DNA of 64,000 nucleotides from Bicyclus anynana (GCF_947172395.1 NC_069094.1:4300501-4364500); one strand, 5' to 3'. Shown: positions 29,760 to 40,752, counted from the first letter of the stretch. Numbers and translations are program-made. Notes: generated by a model not told the origin, from the sequence alone.

Positions 29760-31602
29760 AGACAAGGTTACGAAGTGATGCAAGAAAAGGCAGAGTAAGT
29801 GGACTTCATAATCTCATAATATAATATGTCAAAACGCCAAAGTAACGAGAAGGAGCGGCAAACACGGCAAGGTAGACTGAATGAGGCAAGACAAAATGAA
29901 CGACGCAAATCTAAGTGAACGAGGCAAAGCAGAGTGATAGAACATGCCAAAGTGAACGAGGCAAGGCAGAATGAGGTGAGGTAAGGCGAAGTGCGGTAAG
30001 ATAAGGTGAAGCGAGTCATGCGGTCCACCTAGCCCCGAGTTGCATGGCACCAACCACCAAAATATGGCTAAACGAACGAAACAGATCAAAGTGATGCGAA
30101 AAAAGGTAGAATAAGTGGACGTCGTCATTCTCTATCATATAATATGTGTGTTAATTATGAAACACGGCTAAAACTCACGTGATATAAGGTTAAAGTATGT
30201 CAGCTATCATATAAGTCAAATCATTAAATAATATAGTAACTAGTATCTTACTCGTTGCTATATTATTTGATGTACTGTTTTAATGTAAGAGCAGTATTCA
30301 GTGACGGCAAAGAATAGTGAAACGAGGAAAGGCAAAGTGATCGAACATGCCAAAGTGAACGAGGCAAGGCAGAATGAGGTGAGGCAAGGCGGAGTGCGGT
30401 AAGATAAGGTGAAGCGAGTCGCCCTGAGATTCAATCAGCCGCCAAAATATGGCTAAATGAACTTAGCAGATCAAAGTGATGCGAAAAAAGGCAGAATAAG
30501 TGGACGTCGTCATTCGCTATCATATAATATGTGTGTTGATTATGAAACACGGCTAAAACTCACGTGATATAAGGTTAAAGTATGTCAGCTATCATATAAG
30601 TCAAATCATTAAATAATATAGTAACTAGTATCTTACTCGTTGCTATATTATTTGATGTACTGTTTTAATGTAAGAGCAGTATCTTGTGGGGCAAAGAATA
30701 TAGAATGAGACACGGCAAAGTGTACGAGGCAAGGCAGAGTGAGGTGAGGCAAGGCGGAGTGCGGTAAGATAAGGTGAAGCGAGTCATGCGGTCCACCTCG
30801 CCCGAGTTGCATGGCACCCGACAGATTCAATCAGCCGCCAAAATATGGTTAAATGAACGAAACAGATCAAAGTGATGCGAAAAAAGGCAGAATAAGTGGA
30901 CGTCGTTATTCGCTATCATATAATATGTGTGTTAATTATGAAACACGGCTAAAACTCACGTGATATAAGGTTAAAGTATGTCAGCTATCATATAAGTCAA
31001 ATCATTAAATAATATAGTAACTAGTATCTTACTCGTTGCTATATTATTTGATGTACTGTTTAAATGTAAGAGCAGTATCCAGTGACGGGAAAGAATAGTG
31101 AAACGAGGCAAAGCAACGTGAATGAGACACGGCAAAGTGTGCGAGGCAAGGCGGAGTACGGTAAGATAAGGTGAAGCGAGTCATGCGGTCGACCTCGCCC
31201 TGAGATTCAATCAGCCGCCAAAATATGGCTAAACGAACGAAACAGATCAAAGTGATGCGAAAAAAGGCAGAATAAGTGGACGTCATAATTCGCTATCATA
31301 TCTGTCAAAACATCAAATAATAAAGCAACGAGTACTTTACTGATTGTTATATTATTTGAGTATCTTATTCGTTGCTATATTATTTGATGTACTCTATATA
31401 TATGTAAGAGCATTATGCAGTGACGGCAAAGAATAGTGAAACGAGGCAAAGCAAAGTGAATGAGACACGGCAAAGTGTACGAGGCAAGGCAGAATGAGGC
31501 GAGGCAAGGCGGAGTGCGGTAAGATAAGGTGAAGCGAGTCATGCGGTCCACCTCGCCCCGAGTTGCATGGCACCCGACAGATTCAATCAGCCGCCAACAA
31601 CC
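29760..31602 (+). repeat. Complex satellite, about 385-bp units
   Basis: Four successive junctions GTGATGCGAAAAAAGG occur at 30091, 30477, 30872 and 31252, giving periods of 386, 395 and 380 bp. A diverged partial unit precedes (29760-30090) and a rearranged one follows (to 31602). Each unit combines an AT-rich half containing a hairpin (AAATAATATAGTAAC versus GTTGCTATATTATTT) and a purine-rich half with GAGGCAAGGCAGA-type subrepeats. Frames on the minus strand (LASFTLACS-like) are artefacts of the repeat. There is no sign of a transposon terminus. Confidence 0.85.
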
Positions 31603-31710
31603 GCAAACATGATTTCAACATGCTCTGCCGCCTGCAACCCGTCTACACAAGTAGCTAACTTAACTTGCTATTAATATGAAATACACTTTGAATATTGAAA
31701 TTATGAGTAA

Positions 31711-31900
31711 CTAGCTGACGCCACGCGGTTTCGGTTCATGTTCCCGTAGGAATATGGGGATAATATATATAGCCTATAGCCTTCCTCGATAAATGGGCTA
31801 ACACTGAAAGAATTTTTCAAATCGGACCAGTAATTCCTGAGATTAGCACGTCCAATCAAACAAACAAACAAAATCTTCAGCTTTATAATATTAGTATAGA
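31711..31900 (-). mobile_element. Hel-A Helitron-like element, full length
   Basis: Minus-strand TCTATACTAATATTATAAAG to GGCGTCAGCTAG, A at 31710. The 3' hairpin is slightly altered (GAAACCGCGTGGCG). Confidence 0.8.
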
Positions 31901-32865
31901 CTAATCTCACAATTTCTCTAAACAAACTTGCGTAGACGAGATGCCTTAAGGTTTTGCTTGAATCTTTGCTTTCACCGTGACCATTTATTATTATTTATTA
32001 CCGCTAAAAACGTAAATTTGAAGACAGTTGCCAATTTTCATAGTATTTCATTCCCTATATACCGTAGTATACTACAAGTATAGAATAAAATCTGAAACTC
32101 ATATATATTTGCAATTATGTCCTTATTTGCAAATATATGGAACCATGGAGAAATGAGTCCAATTCCCACATGTCTGTTTTTCTCTCTCTATATTAAAATA
32201 GAGGTTGAGATTGAATATTGAAGTTATTGTTTTTTTACAATATTTTCGTGAAAATTGGTTAAGTGAAATACTGTGATAATACTGTATAATTTCCATTTCT
32301 TTAAAAAGTCAAAACGGTTACACAGAAAAATGTACATTTCAAATTCTTCATTAACTTGGCTTGACTTGGCTTTCAGCAAAAACCGAAACGTCCAATCACT
32401 ATTAATTAACGTTGACGGGAATTTTTCATCTTTGGAAAACGGTCGGAAAAATTACCCTCCGTCCTCTACATGAGTTCGCAAAAGCAAATTAAAAGTTCTC
32501 TAGCGCTTTTCTCTGCAATTTCACCGAAGGCCAGGCTTTTTACGGGCCTCAATGTGGGAGAAATATTTGTATGGCCGAGCGGAGTGCTGAGTTTAGAGCA
32601 ATTGTAGCCAAGCAAAAAGTACAACCCTTACTCTGTGTGCCGGGGGTGTATACGCACCCTCTTAATCTTACTGAAGCGTTCTCAATTGTGATTTTGTTCT
32701 CCTTCAATTAGATACTTTGACTTTATTTGGTATTATTTTAAACTGTAGGGTTATTCTAGGTAAATCTCTGTTTTGTCATTCTAGTACTTACACAGGACAG
32801 TTTTTTTCTTTGGAGGATTTTTAGCTTTCTAACTAATAGTATGAATTCATGTAATATTATTTTCT
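31901..32865. other. Spacer, mostly unique
   Basis: No gene recognised. A small hairpin GGGGGTGTATACGCACCC lies near 32643. A TCTCTCTCTATATTAA stretch follows AT-rich DNA. Confidence 0.35.
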
Positions 32866-33085
32866 CTACTCTTGCTCAAAAACAATGTCATATTACCACT
32901 CCACAGCGGGGCTAACGGGGCTAAATAGTAGATTGGTATACAAGGGGCTAAAAGAGTGTAACACGCGGGGCTAAACCCATTATAAACTCTGTTTCTATTT
33001 AGCGGTCCTCGTCTTACGGCTCGTGCCCTAAAAATACCTCGTATATAATGGGTCTTTTTAGCCCCTTGTATAACAATCTACTATT
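32866..33085. mobile_element. MITE-1, copy 2 with terminal inverted repeats
   Basis: 32924-32953 and 33056-33085 are 30-bp inverted repeats with a single mismatch (AATAGTAGATTG..ACAAGGGGCTAAAA), giving a 162-bp element. Homology to copy 1 (795-1116) begins further left at about 32866, so the true family unit is larger or the two sites share a nested arrangement. Confidence 0.65.
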
Positions 33086-33436
33086 TTAATATCAAAGAAA
33101 TTAAAGCAAAATATAGATGAGTAAAAGTCTATCTTTCAAAGTTTAGTACAATTCTCGATGGGGATAGCAATCCGTTAGTGTAACAGAAATTGCGTTCCGT
33201 GCTGGCATCCATTGAAAAATGTGACTCTGACAAAAAAGGGGTAGCGTTTGGGTAGCGTGAAACGGAACGTTGCTCTTAGCAGTATTACACTGGAGGCAAA
33301 TGAAATTCGCATCCCGTTGAGTGATTGTTACTTTGATAAATCACTGAGTCCACAAATCTATTGACCCTGAACTGTCTGAGAACGTCTTTATACATGACAA
33401 CGAAGTAGCCAAAGGCAGAGATTTTAACAGTGTAGC
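33086..33436. other. No recognised feature
   Basis: Unique sequence. GGGGTAGCGTTTGGGTAGCG is a short direct repeat. Confidence 0.35.
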
Positions 33437-33558
33437 ATAGCTAATATTATAAAGCTGAAGAGTTTGTTTGTTTGGTTGAATGCGTTAATCTCAGGAACTA
33501 CTGTTTCAAATTAAAAAAATGTTGCATAGTCCATTAATTGAGGGTACTATATTTAACA
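33437..33558 (+). mobile_element. Hel-A 5' fragment
   Basis: CTAATATTATAAAGCTGAAG to the ATAGTCCATTAATTGAGG block. The 3' half is lost. Confidence 0.65.
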
Positions 33559-33577
33559 TCACTTAGAGATAACTGTC

Positions 33578-33660
33578 TATTCATTAGTCCAATGGTTAGT
33601 TTAAGTGGTTTCGGACCACGAGGTCCTGAGTTCGACTCACAGGTCGGGCTAAAAAATACC
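33578..33660 (+). mobile_element. tRNA-headed SINE fragment
   Basis: Box A TAGTCCAATGGTTAG and box B GAGTTCGACTCAC, followed by ACAGGTCGGGCTAAAAAATA. A different head from SINE-A and SINE-B. Confidence 0.55.
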
Positions 33661-33796
33661 AAGCTTTTCTTTCTTTAAAAAATTTTTAGTAAAATATCTC
33701 GGTTCACCACCGTACATCTGAAATCACGTTCAGAATGCACCCCAGTCATTATTATTAACATCATAGGGATCGTTATAGAATCATATATTATAAAGC

Positions 33797-33905
33797 TCAA
33801 GCCCGCCAACCCGCTTCGGAGCAGCGTAGTAGGTCTTAGCTCCATATCTCCTCTCCAATAAGGAAGGTCTGGTTCTGTAGTTCATTAAAATAGGCTGATT
33901 ATGAT
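33797..33905 (+). mobile_element. R-tail retroposon 3' end
   Basis: AAGCCCGCCAACCCGCTTCG, GCAGCGTAGTAGGTC, ATCTCCTCTCC, TTAAAATAGGCTGATTATGA. This is the clearest single copy of the 3' end that is tandemly repeated at 39951-40441. Confidence 0.6.
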
Positions 33906-34642
33906 GATTATAAACCACAAGATCAACTAAAAATTAGTCGGTCATGTAAACCTGCCATAAAATATTTTACAAAGCTCCAAAATATTTTTCAAAACCAGCA
34001 TTAATGTAACACGAAATATGCCAAGAGATAGACAAAAAATTTCATTTTTCTGTGGACCAGATTTATGCTCTCATATACTTTAGCGGTGGGTAAAGTACAC
34101 CTTGTTCAGAACCTTTTATCTTCATGTATTTTTCGACATATTTTACCTCTTAGTGGGTATACGAGTAAACATGGACATGTTTTAAGATATATTATATATA
34201 ATAAGTAAAGTATATATTCTCATTGGCATGTACTTAACTAAATTAGTTTTCAAAATGACATATCTAACTTTAATATTTAGAAAAATTTTGAAAACTAGCT
34301 TCAGATTTGTTCTTAATAGTTTGCTATATAAATTAAAATATATGTATGCACAGTATTGTCTGTACCTACTAAAATCATTAAAGAATAAATAATTCTTCAT
34401 TATTAAAATTATGTTACATTTACTTTTACTACCGTTGGAGAATACCTTCATGAGATGACACTCCAGGCAGATTAGAACAATCATGTAAATTTTCAAAGTT
34501 AAATTAGAGGAAGTGTTTAAAGTTACTTTGATGTAATAAACAAACAATTCTATGATTTTCAAAAAAAATATTTATTTAGCTCGAAAAAAAGCTTCTAGCT
34601 TTAAAAAGATTCATTTACGTGGCTTTGTTTATACTTTAGTTT
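33906..34642. other. AT-rich spacer
   Basis: The 126-codon minus frame (34182-34562) is AT-driven. One word at 34448-34470 (CCTTCATGAGATGACACTCC) echoes the repeat inside the LTRs at 58016 and 58168. Confidence 0.4.
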
Positions 34643-34785
34643 TTAACCGACTTCCAAAAAGGAGGAGGTTCTATGTATGTATGTTTTTTTTAGCAGAGTC
34701 AGAAGTGAATTACAAAAATGAGAAAACCAATTTCGAACAAAGGTAATTCACAATATTTGTCAGGACAACTTAATTAACAACTCGA
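34643..34785 (-). repeat. MITE-2 end joined to the repeat shared with 6005-6097
   Basis: 34645-34690 is the plus-oriented MITE-2 left end (TTAACCGACTTCCAAAAAGG). 34689-34785 is the reverse complement of the 6005-6097 repeat. Confidence 0.6.
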
Positions 34786-35329
34786 GAGCCATGAGCACAT
34801 TGAAGCCGACGGGACGACGAGCGCCTTATATCGCAAGTCGTTCCCGCCAACTGATCGCTACCCCTCACTAAATCCCTACTCTTTACGAAACAAATCGCGA
34901 CACCTAGCGTCGGCACGAGCCAACACGAGATCGAGCGACGTCATATCCGTCCCAGACTACTATTTCCAACATTAGTTTATTAAAAAATTATGAAAATTAA
35001 CCCGAGCAGTTTCATAAGCGCTGAAATCTTGCTAAAACAGATAAGAATTTCACGTTGCATTTTTTTGAAGTAACGCAAGCTCGTCGCGTCGTGAGCTACG
35101 AAGCACATTCTTGAACTTATTTCAGTCAGAAATAATTACGCTGCGAAATTTTTGTGATTTTTAACCCTCGGTTTAAAAAAGAGGGGTCTTAGTTTTGACG
35201 TGCCTAGGTTTGTCAGGTCAGAGATGCACAATATAAGTATTCGGTAAAATAAATCAGTTGGAATATAGCCGGCGTGTAATTCACTTGTCTTCTACATACG
35301 TCACTACTGGTCTTTGTATATGTGTGTGT
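34786..35329. other. No recognised feature
   Basis: GC-richer at 34790-34945 (GACGGGACGACGAGCGCC). No ORF or shared repeat. Confidence 0.35.
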
Positions 35330-35653
35330 TTTTTTTTTATTGTTTACAAGTTAGCCCTTGACTACAATCTCACCTGATGGTAAGTGATGATGAAGTCTTG
35401 GATAGAAGCGGGCTAACTTGTAAGGAGGAGGATGAAAATCCACACCCCTTTCGGTTTCTACACGGCATCGTACCGGAACGCTAAATCGCTTGGCGGTACG
35501 TCTTTGCCGGTAGGGTGGTAACTAGCCACGGCCGAAGCCTTCCACCAACCAGACCTGGACCAATTAAGAAAATCTCAATCTGCCCAGCCGGGGATCGAAC
35601 CCAGGACCTCCGTTTTGTAAATCCACCGCGCATACCACTGAGCCACGGAGGCC
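35330..35653 (-). mobile_element. SINE-B, full length
   Basis: Minus strand from GGCCTCCGTGGCTCAGTGG through box B GGGTTCGATCCCC to CTTACCATCAGGTGAGATTG and an A-rich tail (T-run at 35331-35339). Antisense and sense frames across it are not genes. Confidence 0.9.
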
Positions 35654-35847
35654 GTCGAAATGCCGTCGTAGCTTCTAAAGTAATTGACATATTATGATGG
35701 GATGTTAGAATAGAAATAAGAATTGTTTGAATACCAATAATAATTCTGACATATAAGTCGTAGATTTTTTTTTAGTTCAACGTTTAATTTTTTGTTTGTG
35801 AAAAAATCGGGATTGAATGTTACTTCTGTGGTATACCATTATCAAGG

Positions 35848-36040
35848 GGAACGGGAACTACGCGGGTGAAACCGCAAGGCGTCTGCAAGTTTTTAATATA
35901 TAGATACTATTATAAAGCTGAAGAGTTTGTTTGATTAAACGCGCTACTCTCAGGAACAACTGGTCCGATATGAAAAATTCTATCAGTGTATTCCTACGGG
36001 AACGGGAACCACGCGAGTGAAACCGCGTGGAGTCAGTTAG
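35848..36040 (+). mobile_element. Two Hel-A pieces in tandem
   Basis: 35848-35888 is a lone 3' end (GGGAACTACGCGGGTGAAAC, GGCGTCTGCAAG). 35901-36040 is an internally deleted copy from ATACTATTATAAAGCTGAAG to GTGGAGTCAGTTAG|T. Confidence 0.65.
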
Positions 36041-36224
36041 TATGTAGATAAAGCAATGCATGTATTAAACAATTGGTTGTATAAAAGTTTCTTACAATCA
36101 GCTGGATCCATTAAAATTCATTATAGAAGCGAGTGGGAGATATCGATCAAGCACACTGGCGCCTCGCAAATAGGGCTGTCAATTTTCAGATACTATGGGC
36201 CATCTTCTTTTCATTCATCAAAAT

Positions 36225-36310
36225 AAAAAAAAGGTCTTAGTTTACAAACACGTTTGAAAAGTCAGGTTTGTCTGTTTGTAGTTACTAGTGACTCTACCAC
36301 CATCACCATC
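36225..36310 (-). mobile_element. LINE-J 3' end fragment
   Basis: Minus strand: GGTGGTAGAGTCACTAGTAA, CTTTTCAAACGTGTTTGTAA, ACTAAGACC with an A-rich tail. Truncated after 85 bp. Confidence 0.55.
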
Positions 36311-36564
36311 CAACCAATCAATCCACAATGGATGGTTTCTTGTCAGCAACGTCCTGATTTTATTACCGTTACCAAATGGTTTCTTCCACGCACATGCAAA
36401 TTGTGGTGACAACTTGCCGCTACGGCCTTTCATGACAGTTTTAATGTGGAGGTATTTAAGGGACGGAGAAAATGAAATCCTGTGAAGATGTAAAGAATCA
36501 ACAGTCCATCTGATGTTCCAAGTACATAGGCGGTGGTTATCATTTAACCAAGTGACCTGCATGG

Positions 36565-36708
36565 CTATTCTGTAACGATATTTTTATCACTTCGACAGTG
36601 TGAGCTTCGAACTCGCATCTATCGCTCTCTATCATGTTAGACAGAGAAAGATAGAGGTGAATTCGAAACTCACACTTGCGAGTTATATAAAACATCATTA
36701 CAGAATAG
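36565..36708. mobile_element. MITE-7, complete copy
   Basis: 144 bp. Ends CTATTCTGTAACGAT and ATCATTACAGAATAG. Inner parts also pair (GTGTGAGCTTCGAACTC with GAATTCGAAACTCACAC). The right half occurs again at 62531-62596 inside the gene. Confidence 0.75.
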
Positions 36709-36847
36709 GCCTCCTGAATAAACGAGCATAAAGATAACTGCCCGCATTTAAATATTTATACTTACACTTAAGTCTGTACTTAAATCGGTTTCTAACGTAA
36801 CGTAAAATAAATCTATTTCTTCAGATCTTCTACTTTTACAAACTTGT

Positions 36848-36960
36848 GATATTGTTGTGTCCCAGATTATTTGTAACAAGATGATTACCTGTAAAGACAA
36901 AAATGCACATTAAAATGTATGTAAAATATATATGTACGAGAATTTGTATAATTTCCACGT
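36848..36960 (+). repeat. Interspersed repeat shared with 10811-10915
   Basis: GTGTCCCAGATTATTTG, AACAAGATGATTACCTGTAA, then CACATTAAAATGTATG. Both copies are in plus orientation. Confidence 0.55.
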
Positions 36961-37317
36961 ATACGTATTAACGTAACGTGAGAGTACATAGTAACGTAAC
37001 GTGAGACAGAGAGAGATATACCTAACGTTACCGTAGCACAACGGCTGTTCAACTTGTGATCGTCGCCAACCCTACTCAAGTTTTCGTAGACTGGTAAACA
37101 ACGTCGTGGAGACGGTTTGCCGAGACATACTTTATAAACTTTTTCAAACTCTATTTTTCAAATATATTGCGAGCTCCCAAAAAATGATTTGTGAATAATT
37201 AAATAGCTTATAAAGATTTATGAACAAAGCACAGCATTTTACATAAAGAGCTTTTTTATTATTATTTTCAAAAAAGCATTTTTTATCAAATCATATTTTT
37301 CATATCAGGCTCTCCTT
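36961..37317. other. No recognised feature
   Basis: Repeated AACGTAACGTGAGA words at 36970-37005. No ORF. Confidence 0.35.
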
Positions 37318-37400
37318 CAGACCTCTGCCTCCGATTTCGGAAGGCGTAGCTTTGAATCCGGGCTTATTGCACTTCTAGGTACTTTCAAATAGACGTTTGA
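37318..37400 (+). mobile_element. SINE-A head remnant
   Basis: CAGACCTCTGCCTCCGATTT then GGAAGGCGTAGCTTTGAATC, with the rest decayed. Confidence 0.5.
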
Positions 37401-37890
37401 GAAATACGTTTAGAGAGTCGCATAAGCACTAGTTACCAATAATTGTGTCACAGGAGCTCCGCAAAGTGTTGTGGATTACATATGTAATCGACGCGACCAC
37501 TCCCGTTACTTTTAGGTACGCGACCACTGTAGGGTTACCTTACTATAGTATAGCTGCTGGCAAGTTATTTCAATTGTGATTGCATTATTATTCTTACCTT
37601 TAAATCACGATGGTTCTGCCAAATTATAAACAATATGTAACATACTCAACATAGTAGGTACATTGCAAAAGTTAGGGCTACAGTTATTCAAATAAACTTC
37701 ACAGAACATGACTGCTATTTTTACAAAACAAACTACAGTACGGCAGAGTTGTGTCCCCGCGGCATTGTTTACATTTTACAAGCTAGTTCGAGGTCGGGGA
37801 CTGCGCTCTATCAATATTTAACTTGCTACTGCTAGCCACTCAACTTTCGCTGTATGACGAGTTATTTAAAGTTTGAGTGTATATTCCGAT
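37401..37890. other. No recognised feature
   Basis: Unique, moderate GC. No ORF or shared repeat. Confidence 0.35.
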
Positions 37891-38395
37891 GCTTGCTTGG
37901 TCGCTGACTATGGGCCTCATAAGAAGGCTCAGAATCACACAGCGGTGGTTTGCATGGTCGCTGACTATGGGTTTCATAAGAAGGCTCAGAGTACACAGCG
38001 GTGGTTTACTTGGTCGCTGACTATGGGCCTCATAAGAAGGCTCAGAATCACACAGCGGTGGTTTGCATGTTCGCTGACTATTGGCCTCATAAGAAGGCTC
38101 AGAATCACACAGCGGTAGTTTGCTTGGTCGCTGACTATGGGCCTCATAAGAAGGCTCAGAATCACACAGTGGTGGTTTGCTTGATCGCTGACTATGGGCC
38201 TCATAAGAAGGCTCAGAATCACACAGCGGTGGTTTGCTTGGTCGCTGACTATGGGCCTCATAAGAAGGCTCAGATTCACACAGCGGTGGTTTGCTTGGTC
38301 GCTGACTATGGGCCTCATAAGAAGGCTCAGAATCACACAGCGGTGGTTTACTTGGTCGCTGACTATGGGCCTCATAAGAAGGCTCAGAGTCACAC
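37891..38395 (+). repeat. 57-bp minisatellite, 9 units, derived from the RTE-1 RT gene
   Basis: Units start (TGGTCGCTGAC) at 37898, 37955, 38011, 38068, 38125, 38182, 38239, 38296 and 38353. The period is 57 bp, except for one 56-bp unit with a single-base loss. In one plus frame each unit reads SLTMGLIRRLRITQR plus four more residues, which is the RTE-1 segment found once in 63128-63545. Because 57 is 3 x 19, long frames stay open on both strands, including a 213-codon antisense one that is not a gene. Confidence 0.9.
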
Positions 38396-38695
38396 ATGGC
38401 GATGGAATGAGCAATGTTAATATCTCTGTGTGAACGAATCAGAACTGAGGACATCCGCAGAAGAACCAACGTAACCGACATAGCTCAACGAGTCGCGAAA
38501 ACTGGTAATGGGCGGGCCACATAGTTCGAAGAGCCGATGGACATTGGGGTCCCAAGGTGCTGGAATGGCGACCCCGCACTCGACGACGACGAGTCGCAGG
38601 GATTCGCTGGATGCAGGCGGCTCAGTATCGTGATGTTTGGAAGTCCCTACAAAAGGCCGTCTATTGGCTGATATGATAATGAAGATGATCATGAT
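38396..38695 (+). pseudogene. RTE-1 RT C-terminus following the minisatellite
   Basis: The RT frame continues out of the repeat: MAME-stop-AMLISLCERIRTEDIRRR, then RTNVTDIAQRVAK. A deletion joins ACCCCGCACTCGACGACG to GAGTCGCAGGGATTCG. The 3' end CTATTGGCTGATATGATAAT closes the element. Confidence 0.8.
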
Positions 38696-38814
38696 TGGTT
38701 TTGCCAATTTCTAAACCAAAAATTTTCAAAATCGGACTACTGAGTAAAAAGTTACACGTGTACAAGTTCATACATAAAATAAATATACACGTCGAATGGT
38801 TAACCTTCTCTTCG

Positions 38815-39032
38815 TTTTTTTGTTTATTTTCTTCTACAAGTTAGCCCTTGACTACAATCACACTTGATGGTAAGTGATGATGCAATCTAAGTAATTTCTA
38901 CACGAAATTGCTTGGCGGTACGTCTTTGTCGGTAGGGTGGTAACTAGCCACGGCCGAAGCCTCTTACCAGCCAGACCTGGACCAATCAAGAAAACCTCAT
39001 TCAGCCCACCCGAACATATCGAACCCAAGATT
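38815..39032 (-). mobile_element. SINE-B with internal deletion
   Basis: The minus strand starts in a damaged head (box B GGGTTCGATATG), then GGTCCAGGTCTGGCTGG, ACCACCCTACCGACAAAGAC, and jumps from CGTGTAGAAATTAC straight to TTAGATTGCATCATCACTTA. Confidence 0.75.
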
Positions 39033-39494
39033 TTGTACGTATAGTGTTAGTGCATACCTGCCCTAATTACAAACCTTATGCACGCCACTGGTCTGGCTGT
39101 AGCTTCTTAGACCTTCAGTATAAATTGTCATCGAGTGTCCAATATAATATTGAACAATCGAAGTAATTTTGGTTTCAGCCTATTATTAATGAATTATTTC
39201 GCCGCACTGTTATTAGTATTCGGCAAAACCATGCAATTTATTTCTGTTGATCGAGCGTAAATGTTGATTAATGTTTAATATATTTAAAGTACTTTTGGCA
39301 CAGTGGTCAAAGTTTTTGTATTCTGGGTTCGAAATTCGATTTACTTTTAGGTGTTTTTTTTTTGGTACATTAAAAGATAAAATCACACAGCAGGGGATGG
39401 AGGAAGCTATGCTCGGAGTAGTGGCGTGTACACCATAGATGCAAAAATGCCCTACTTACCCTAAGAACTCATTAATAATAATAGATAATCCCTC
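39033..39494. other. Spacer with short repeat words
   Basis: TGCACGCCACTGGTCTGG (39091) and AGTAGTGGCGTGTACACC (39418) resemble each other inversely and resemble 54865-54885 (AAGTGCACGCCACTG). Unclassified. Confidence 0.35.
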
Positions 39495-39600
39495 CCCCTC
39501 CTCCTAATAAGTTAGCCCGTTTCCATCTTAGATTGCATCATCACTTGCCATCAGGTGAGATTGTAGTCAAGGGCTAACTTGTAAAGGAATAATAAAATAA
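39495..39600 (+). mobile_element. SINE-B 3' fragment
   Basis: TCCTCCTAATAAGTTAGCCC to GGCTAACTTGTAAAGGAA and an A-rich tail. Confidence 0.75.
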
Positions 39601-39639
39601 ATAAAAAAAGTAGCTAAATGTTGGTGTTTTTAAGTCCTT

Positions 39640-39690
39640 AAGAGGCCGAGGTCCAGCAGTGGACGGCCATCGATAATGAGGATGATGAAA
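39640..39690 (+). mobile_element. RTE-like 3' end fragment
   Basis: GAGGTCCAGCAGTGGACGGC, CATCGATAATGAGGATGATG. Variant of the RTE-1 end. Confidence 0.6.
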
Positions 39691-39950
39691 TAACAGAGAT
39701 AATACAACAAACATACAAACAAACTTTGGTATAGGTCACATAATATGTTTGAAGTTACTCCACATCTTATTAATTCATCTTATTAGAGAAGTTATGTCTA
39801 GGAAGTCGGAGGGAGCGTAGCAAATGCTATTTTCTGTGTGTCAGGTGACACAAGTATGCATTACCCGAGCCGTGTCATGAATTTGCGATGAGGTTTGCGT
39901 TGTATCTAATTCCGCGTAACTATGAAGCGGAATGAGGTGCTTCATGTAGG

Positions 39951-40441
39951 CTGAGTTTGTGATAGGGTCTCGCTTTTGATCAAAGATTAATACGCAGATG
40001 TGCCACACAATCAAGCCTACTAACCCGCATTGAAGCAGCGTGGTAAGTATCCCCTTTATAGCAAAGGTCTGGCCAGGCATTTAAAATCGGATAATGGTGA
40101 TGATGAATAGAGCAAAATTTTGCTGAGTTTATGCTATGGTCTCGCTTTTGATCAAAGATTAATGTAAAGAGGTGCCACACACCTAAACCGACTAACCCAC
40201 ATTGATGCACCGTTAGGCCGTTAAAATCGGATAATGATGATAAAGAATACAACAAAATTTCGGAGAGTTTTTGATACGGTTTCGCTTTTAACCAAAGATT
40301 AATGCGCAGATGTATCACACAACCAAGCATTCTAAACCACATTGATGCACCGTGGTAAGTATCCCCTCTTCTATAAGGGAGTGGCCCGGTAGTAGGCCGT
40401 TAAAATCAGATAATGATAATGAAGAACAGAGCAGAACTTCT
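39951..40441 (+). repeat. Three tandem R-tail units
   Basis: Starts at 39951, 40122 and 40262. Each has GGTCTCGCTTTTGATCAAAG (third unit with changes), AACCCRCATTGAWGCA, and TTAAAATCRGATAATGRTGA. Units are 171, 140 and about 180 bp; the second lacks the GTATCCCCT part. The end of the third runs into another partial start (GAGCAGAACTTCTC). Confidence 0.7.
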
Positions 40442-40604
40442 CAGGGCATTCATGGAATAAATTCTACAAAATGCCCCTGTGTCCATCAACCTAAGACGTA
40501 GATATTATGCCTCATATGCCTGTGCCACGCCGGCTTTGCCTCAAAGCAAGCCGACAAAAACGCGTTTAAAGCGTCAGAGTTAAGGGTACGATAACTATGT
40601 ACCT

Positions 40605-40665
40605 TTTCCAAGTTAGCCCGCTTCCATCGATTGCGGCGTCACCATCATTCATCAGAAGGCATTTG
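40605..40665 (+). mobile_element. SINE-B fragment
   Basis: AAGTTAGCCCGCTTCCATCG then decayed CACCATCATTCATCAGAAGG. Confidence 0.45.
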
Positions 40666-40722
40666 AGGACAAACTTTCCACTGAATAAAAAAACATACAA
40701 AACAAGAAATCAATCAAAATGT

Positions 40723-40752
40723 TTATCCTCATATTCCGTGAAGCCGCAGGGC
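40723..40752 (+). mobile_element. Hel-A 3' end remnant
   Basis: GTGAAGCCGCAGGGCGTCGG then ATAG; about 30 bp left. Confidence 0.4.

Noticed and set aside
29768..31286. Several minus-strand ORFs of 60-99 codons
   Set aside because: They lie in the satellite, repeat with its period and differ by frameshifts between units.
34182..34562. 126-codon minus-strand ORF
   Set aside because: AT-rich composition (Ile, Asn, Lys, Tyr) and no motif; expected by chance in such DNA.
37840..38481. 213-codon minus-strand ORF with CDSEPSYEAHSQRPSKPPL repeats
   Set aside because: It is antisense to an RTE-1 segment amplified as a 57-bp repeat. Changes between units alter amino acids freely and other frames are open too.
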